Assembly: GCA_013433145.1 (NCBI GenBank)
Contig: CM024172.1
Location: forward strand, 8,052,553-8,116,552
Origin: Ascaris suum
Lineage: Eukaryota > Nematoda > Chromadorea > Rhabditida > Ascarididae
Reading direction: 5' to 3'
DNA: 64,000 nt
The stretch's first letter is position 1. Every line of letters starts with the position of its first letter. Shown here piece by piece: positions 59,601-64,000 of the stretch. A program made the translations under genes and the position numbers. The notes beneath the pieces are model-generated. The model did no database searches and was not told where the DNA came from. It saw only the letters and a program-made list of their open reading frames with translations.

Positions 59601-62088
59601 TTACTCTCTCATTTTGCATGTTCAACGACAGCGGAAAAGAAACGGCTGGATCCTTACCAATAACAGAAAGGAACGCCGATGCACGATCATTACCATTCTC
59701 GTTCGATGCGATACAAGAATATTCTCCAGAATCCGACGGATTCACAGAAAAGATTCGCAAAGAACGACCATCGACCGCATATTTCCCACTCGTGAAAAGC
59801 TGTGAACCTGAAACAGCGTTCTTATATTCAAAACGTCGACAACAATAAAGAATTCTCTGATGAGAATGTTCTGTAGGACATGAATGAAAGCAACAAATCC
59901 AGGCCTATATATGCTCTACAAATTCTCCTATAGTTACATCCATAGCAGAGTGAAGTAAGCTGAAGTGACTGTTTCCTAAAGAAGAATAATTTCCCCTCAA
60001 TCTTCGAAGCGGCACCCAGGAATTTCCTTTCGCCCAACTCACAAGCAATCATTCACTTATACTTTCCTTTCCGTGTCTCTTCTGCTCTTGAATATAGCAT
60101 TATACGGAGAAAAAGAGGAATTTAAGATAATGTGGGATGAAGCAAATGTTAAAAAACCTCATTTCAAAGCCCCATATCACAAATTATCCATGTGAACTGT
60201 TGTGAAAAAGGGCAATATCCAGAAAAAGCAACAAACGAATCCACTTGAACGCAACTAATTGAAATATGTTTAAAAAAGGGTACCATTATGTCTCCAAGCA
60301 ATCGATGGCAAAGGATTTCCTTCAGCACCACACCACAACATCGCCTCATCGCCCGAATTCACTGATGTGTTTTTTGGCTTTTCGGTAATTGTTGCCGCAA
60401 AACTCTGCGGATCATCAACCGCGCGCTCATCTTAAATAAACGCAATGAATTCTACTCAGATTTTATTCACTGTTCTTAGAAGGAGAATCCTCATTTTATT
60501 TATATACAATATAATTAATTTATATTTATCATTTTGTATTGATTTGCATTCATTTACGACAAAAAATTTCCCCATCATTTCGAACATGTGCTTCTGGCAC
60601 AATGACAATTGAGGGCTTTAATACAGTGACATCGCCTGGCAGTCGATAAATCCGATTCCACTCCGCCCCAATTAATGTCTGAAAATCTCACACTAAAAGA
60701 AACAATACTCGTTTCATGACCATTTCAACAAACATTTATTCTTTTCATTACTTAACTAAAAAAGGTTTTAGCCGCGGAGCTCCATTTTTAAAGAAAAGCC
60801 ACACGATGACAAACAAAACGAGAAATTCATATCTTTTACGACACATAGAGAGAAAAGATAGAAAAAAATTTAGTGAAAAGACTACGCCAAAATTTTCTTT
60901 TTTTCACGAAATCGGCAGCAATATGTAAATTTCTTGACACCCGATATGATTCCGAATGTTCTAAAGGCAAGCAAAAAATATGAAATTTGCATACATATTT
61001 TCGTGACCCAAATCGCAGCGATATCAGCACCAGCCTCATTATGTGCTTCGCACTGATACACTCCAAAGTTTTCGTTGTCCAATGATGCAATAGTCAATTT
61101 CGATAGGTTACCGCCCAACGGTTTCCCATCAAAATACCACCGCAATAACGGTTGAGGTATTCCATTAGCTGTACAATGCACAGTCAAGGATTCGCCCAAA
61201 CGCTTCGATATTTCACGCGGGAATCGACTACGATCTATCACTGGCCGTCCTGAACTGTTATTTATCGAAAATATAGCCAAGCCATAATACAACTCATCGA
61301 TCACTTTCGAGGGTTTACAATTCCAAAACTTCAATTCAGTTTCGATAAGCCAAAGAGGGACGCACACATATGAAACATAGTTACTCATTTAAAGCCCACT
61401 CAACGAGCAAACTAACCTCAAATATAACCAAACTGCACGCACAAGGTGATCAAACAAGTGCTACTACTGTATTTGCAGCCTTCACAACCTAAGAGGAGAT
61501 TAAACAACAATCACTACTGAGTTTTTACAAGAGTACACTCTTACGGAAAATTATATATTAAAATACTAAAAGTAAAACATAGTCTTGTTGACTATTAATT
61601 TCTTTTCCAATTTATGCGAAATTTTAGGAACAATTTAAGAAATATTATCGACAGACAATCCATTCGAGGAGAGACCTATATAAACATTGATAACTTATAC
61701 CAGAACTGGAAAAAAATGACTGAGGAGAAATGAAATCAAAAACAATCGATGAAGAAACTAACGTATAACATGCAACAAAGCATCAACCGAATCCGCCTCC
61801 TGTGCTGACTCGTCTTTTGCAGTACACGTTACCTCAACGCTATCGCCATCGGTGATCATCTGCGGTGAGAGGATTGCAAGATGGCGTCCTTCGTGTGTAA
61901 TTTCCACGTTACCATCGTTATGCACGGATACCCCATCCAACTTCCATTCAATTGACACTCCACGATCTCTACAATATTACCGATGGTCACATAGTTGCTT
62001 GGAGGCTCAAATGATCTTGATTCGTAGAACTCCACTTTATTTGTACTGAATGCTGCGGCTGCTATCTCAGCAATAAAGCCGATAGACT
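30955..62088 (-). CDS. rig-4: Sidekick-family Ig/FnIII transmembrane adhesion receptor (RIG-4/SDK orthologue), 5' end missing
   Basis: Thirty-one phase-consistent exons from 61968 down to 30955 give 6,094 nt, about 2,030 residues. One more, less certain exon lies at 62088-61976. The order is four visible Ig domains, exactly 13 fibronectin III domains, one transmembrane helix and a cytoplasmic tail ending GFSSFV. That architecture (6 Ig, 13 FnIII, TM, PDZ ligand) is diagnostic of sidekick proteins. These mediate homophilic adhesion in synaptic layers and at cell junctions, and their GFSSFV-type tail binds MAGI PDZ scaffolds. Only Ig domains equivalent to 3-6 are visible. Ig1-2 and the signal peptide were not found up to 64,000. 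There is a frame break near 61,976 at the first visible Ig. The gene symbol follows the C. elegans orthologue and is inferred from architecture. Confidence 0.93.
33377..33390. repeat. Homopolymer G14
   Basis: Fourteen G on the plus strand, preceded by a further six G interrupted by one A. Confidence 0.95.
33394..33461. repeat. 34-bp tandem duplication (2 copies)
   Basis: The units start at 33394 and 33428 with TATATTCAAGAAAGGGCACT. They differ mainly at one T/C position and at the last base. The duplication is probably recent and abuts the G14 tract. Confidence 0.9.
35027..43165 (-). CDS. rig-4: Sidekick FnIII domains 7 (second half) to 13
   Basis: Exons, 5' to 3': 43165-42967, 42265-42144, 41362-41194, 41009-40793, 40183-40080, 39397-39175, 38599-38278, 37775-37569, 36861-36666, 36114-35978, 35270-35027. 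Each domain shows the FnIII core: a Trp in strand B (for example VRLKWMPPLNPNGR, VNVSWTPPDEPNG, VTLEWEDGQAG) and a Tyr in strand F (SRYLFGVSAENSIG, TAYRARIRLV, TEYQVSVSAYNRAGEG, LYVFRVFATNSIGVG). The exons at 42265, 41362, 40183 and 36114 were recovered from splice phase rather than open-frame length. The 40183 acceptor (CTGTTTAAG) was preferred over a nearby CTTACAG because only the former restores the VTIAG-LRPNTAYRA strand in frame. Many exon pairs split one FnIII domain in the middle. The domains form the extracellular stalk. Confidence 0.9.
41595..41905 (+). repeat. Dispersed repeat copy B
   Basis: Diverged partner of 25192-25490 in the same orientation, located in the sidekick intron between exons 42265-42144 and 41362-41194. 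A plus-strand frame of 81 codons (41535-41780) overlaps it and is probably incidental. Confidence 0.55.
43713..51008 (-). CDS. rig-4: Sidekick FnIII domains 1 to 7 (first half)
   Basis: Exons, 5' to 3': 51008-50793, 50331-50190, 49925-49654, 48774-48659, 48087-47892, 47406-47308, 46434-46243, 45054-44883, 44613-44328, 43979-43713. FnIII landmarks are VRVSWREGFDGNSP, STVEFRVVAVNRHGAGKPS, IMVQWQPPPSEQWNGDILGY, YEIQVAAYNDRGMG, IVMWNPPSEPNGR, RYTVDVQAWTKVG, TKYQLRLIAENVRGRG, ISISWAPLHPTQWNGEPRGY and NYEISLMAENSLGRSE. All phases agree. The 44883 donor (TTTT|gtttgc) is non-ideal and was selected because it alone gives phase 2 and a domain of normal length. The region is extracellular and rich in N-glycosylation sequons such as NNSS-like motifs. 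Confidence 0.9.
47119..47132. repeat. Homopolymer G14
   Basis: Fourteen G on the plus strand in the sidekick intron between exons 47406-47308 and 46434-46243. Confidence 0.95.
50083..50095. repeat. Homopolymer C13
   Basis: Thirteen C in the sidekick intron between exons 50331-50190 and 49925-49654. Confidence 0.95.
51694..62088 (-). CDS. rig-4: Sidekick immunoglobulin domains (equivalent to Ig3-Ig6)
   Basis: Exons, 5' to 3': 62088 to about 61976, 61968-61763, 61249-61008, 60678-60561, 60430-60284, 59807-59658, 59125-59005, 51956-51694. First Ig: SFEPPSNYVTIGNIVEIV then GVSIEWKLDGVS and VEVTCTAKDES. Second Ig: FPREISKRLGESLTVHCTAN, LLRWYFDGKPL and FGVYQCEAHNEAGAD. Third Ig: AMLWCGAEGNPLPSIAWRHNG and SGEYSCIASNENG. 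Fourth Ig: MMPCKV, VFASWK and IGLYTCTIRVG, joining directly to FnIII 1. Cys, Trp and YxC anchors are present in the second, third and fourth domains. The first domain lacks its B-strand Cys because of the frame break described separately. In vertebrate sidekicks the distal Ig1-4 horseshoe drives homophilic binding, so part of the adhesive interface is visible here. Confidence 0.85.
54166..54178. repeat. Homopolymer C13
   Basis: Thirteen C, preceded by a CCCCTCCCCTCCT stretch, in the 7-kb sidekick intron. Confidence 0.95.
56812..56841. repeat. Perfect 11-bp inverted repeat with 8-nt loop
   Basis: ACACACTTAGT at 56812-56822 is followed after eight bases by ACTAAGTGTGT at 56831-56841. It could form a hairpin in intronic RNA or be a site for a dimeric protein. 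No T-run follows to suggest a terminator, and none is expected here. Confidence 0.85.
57128..57178. repeat. Inverted repeat (13 bp, one mismatch) with 25-nt spacer
   Basis: CACTGACGGCACC at 57128-57140 is complementary, with one mismatch, to GGTGCCGTCAATG at 57166-57178. The GC-rich arms stand out in AT-rich sequence. It may be a remnant of a foldback or MITE-like element. Confidence 0.75.
61969..61990 (-). other. Reading-frame discontinuity in the first visible sidekick Ig domain
   Basis: Going 5' to 3', frame 1 reads NYVTIGNIVEIV up to about 61,964. The following Ig strand (RDRGVSIEWKLDG) is in another frame and overlaps the same bases. A GTAATATTGTAG segment could be read as donor plus acceptor but would make a 12-nt intron, which is not credible, and the phases (1 into 2) disagree. 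Confidence 0.6.
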
Positions 62089-64000
62089 CTAAGAAGCAAA
62101 CAGATTATTTGAAAATGATATCATGCCACGACCCCCATCCTTTTCCCCTCTCTTCCCCACCTCCGTCGACAAGGATTTCCATTAGGAGATATTCACTTCG
62201 TTTCAGCAGCTGCAGGAATTTCGTGACGATGGTGACGGAATAAAATAATCTCACTATTGACATGGTTTCCTCAAAAACGAACAAAACAGATACATATGGT
62301 TGATATGTCATAATTCTAGGTATCAAATGACGTGTTTAAGTACCAAAAAAGTTTTGATTCAAAGGTGTCACACGAGTGGCTCTCGAATTATCATCGAAAA
62401 TAACAGTAAAAAACAAAAACCATCAGCCATCGGCTTCAAGGCAGGAATGTGATAATTTGAATGGTACTGCTGTGCTGTAAAATTGCACAAGATTTTAATA
62501 ACCCTCACATGTGATAACAGCAAAGGGATTATCTCTATGGAAGAGTTTCAATGTCTCTCATTCGATTCACAAGAATCAACAAATTGCAGCTAATCAACCG
62601 AATAACGTCCTGTCTATTGTTAACGCTGATGACTTGAACAACTAATTGCAAGCAATTACTGCGTATAGACAACAATGTAAGCACGCATTAATTCATGAAG
62701 GAGCATGCCCACCCCCACTTAGAGTTCAACTCTTGACAACACACCAGGCGATCAACATGAACCTCGAAGACAGCAATCCTCCAAATAATACCGCTAATCA
62801 CATCGATCATCTTGCCTTCTTTTTGGGTCATACCTACCACAGTTTTCTAATTCCTTCCTTTTTGCCGACTTTCTATTTATATAAATAATTTTTACTTCGC
62901 GAAAAAGTGTTTAGTCAACTTTATCCACCTCTCTATATTCAATACTTCGGCGAAATTTCTGCAAAGGCATAAAAAATAGAAATGCATTGCAACGGTAAAT
63001 TAAGCAAGACTCGAAAAGAAAATCAGTGGTGAGGATCGTGGGGGTGCATTCATATGTGGGTACTTGGGAGTGTGCTCGCTCGATTCGTCCACTTCATGAC
63101 CCAAAAGGCTATGACCATGAAATTTTCTATACTCAACGTAGTGCCGACGATGAGTTCACAAGTTCAATTATATAATCATTCAATAACCACAGCGCACGTT
63201 CCACAAGTTTAAAAAATTCTTTTATCTTTGAGTACTCCACGTATTCTTCTCAGTGAAACTTAACTCTGCGGGAGCCAAACATTATTCTTTGATGCTCTGC
63301 TGCAATGTTTCTCGCTGATGAGCTCGCTATTAAAGTGAGTCCACGATTTTCAAATGAAGCACTCAGAATGCCTCTGATTTATATTGAAACGACCACACAA
63401 TAGATTTTACCCTGCCCCCTCCCAGTGCACTCTTCAACATATTTACTTGCTTACTTACTTTACTTGAATCGACAAAGCATTCATTACGAATAAATGTCTC
63501 TTCATATCACTACCACTTCCGTTTAGCCAAAGTTGTGAGGTAGTGTGAAGGTGAGGGCTTAGGCTCGTCTCCTGCCCATCGGATACTGACGAGTCGATTC
63601 ATCGTTGTTTCGTGCGACTTGCTCCACCGCCCGCGTCCGGCTGAGATCACTGGTCGGAATGACTCGGTAGGACAAAGCCAAAGAGTTTGCTCGGAGCCCT
63701 CTTAAAACCGATCGCGCACTGAGCAAAACTAAACGATGATAATAACAAGTGCTAAATTCGTCCCTGCAGTTGCACGATTGTCAGCCCTGAACGCGAACTT
63801 TTGGGAAGGGATTCATTGGCGAATTGCAACGGCTGCATCGTGTGAGAACCTGTCCTTAAGTAGAGAGAGCTGAGCGGTGATAGTCATTGCACGAAAAGAA
63901 GCTCCGCGAGCGAAGGCCCTAACGACGTAATGGAATGAATCATCCCTTCCTTCTCCTTGCATGGTCGGGGAGATTCCTTGCGCTCGTGATGCCGTCACGG
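62089..64000. other. Upstream flank or 5' intron of the sidekick gene, no exon recognised
   Basis: No Ig-like exon or signal peptide was identified on the minus strand here, although the frame at 62088 requires one further upstream. The last 460 bases are GC-richer than their surroundings. They contain a minus-strand frame of 61 codons (63998-63813) and another stretch reading MNRLVSIRWAGDEPKPSPS near 63,600-63,540. Both look more like a repeat than a gene of this locus. Confidence 0.5.

Overview
The window looks like nuclear DNA of a rhabditid nematode, most plausibly a clade V (strongylid or hookworm-like) species. The evidence is many short exons separated by AT-rich introns, 3' splice sites of the TTTCAG type, and three genes whose closest recognisable relatives are animal proteins. 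All three genes lie on the minus strand. I rebuilt the exons by hand from splice signals, codon phase and family conservation. For almost every junction the donor and acceptor phases agree, which is the main support for the models.

Reading the genes 5' to 3' means reading coordinates from high to low. (1) From about 62.1 kb down to 30,955 is a sidekick-family adhesion receptor (C. elegans rig-4, vertebrate SDK1/2). Four immunoglobulin domains, all 13 fibronectin III domains, one transmembrane helix and a cytoplasmic tail ending in the PDZ ligand GFSSFV are visible. The signal peptide and first Ig domains are not found and probably lie beyond the right edge. (2) From 28,463 to 13,628 is a complete 13-exon gene for UTP21/WDR36, a double beta-propeller subunit of the small-subunit processome; the model predicts 902 residues. 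(3) From 8,316 to beyond position 1 is a type II membrane M13 (neprilysin) zinc metallopeptidase. One complete M13 unit with all catalytic motifs is followed, with no stop codon, by a second M13 N-terminal domain that runs off the left edge. The model is therefore one protein with two tandem M13 units, the most interesting feature here.

Gaps between genes are 2.5 kb (28,464-30,954) and 5.3 kb (8,317-13,627), too long for a tight nematode operon, so independent transcription is likely. The genes have no evident shared pathway: one is a synaptic or epithelial adhesion protein, one a nucleolar ribosome-biogenesis factor, one an ectopeptidase. Non-coding parts hold a 214-bp TA microsatellite, seven C or G homopolymer tracts of 13-23 bases, a 34-bp tandem duplication, a pair of diverged dispersed repeats and two hairpins. 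I found no convincing tRNA, rRNA, CRISPR array or intact transposon.
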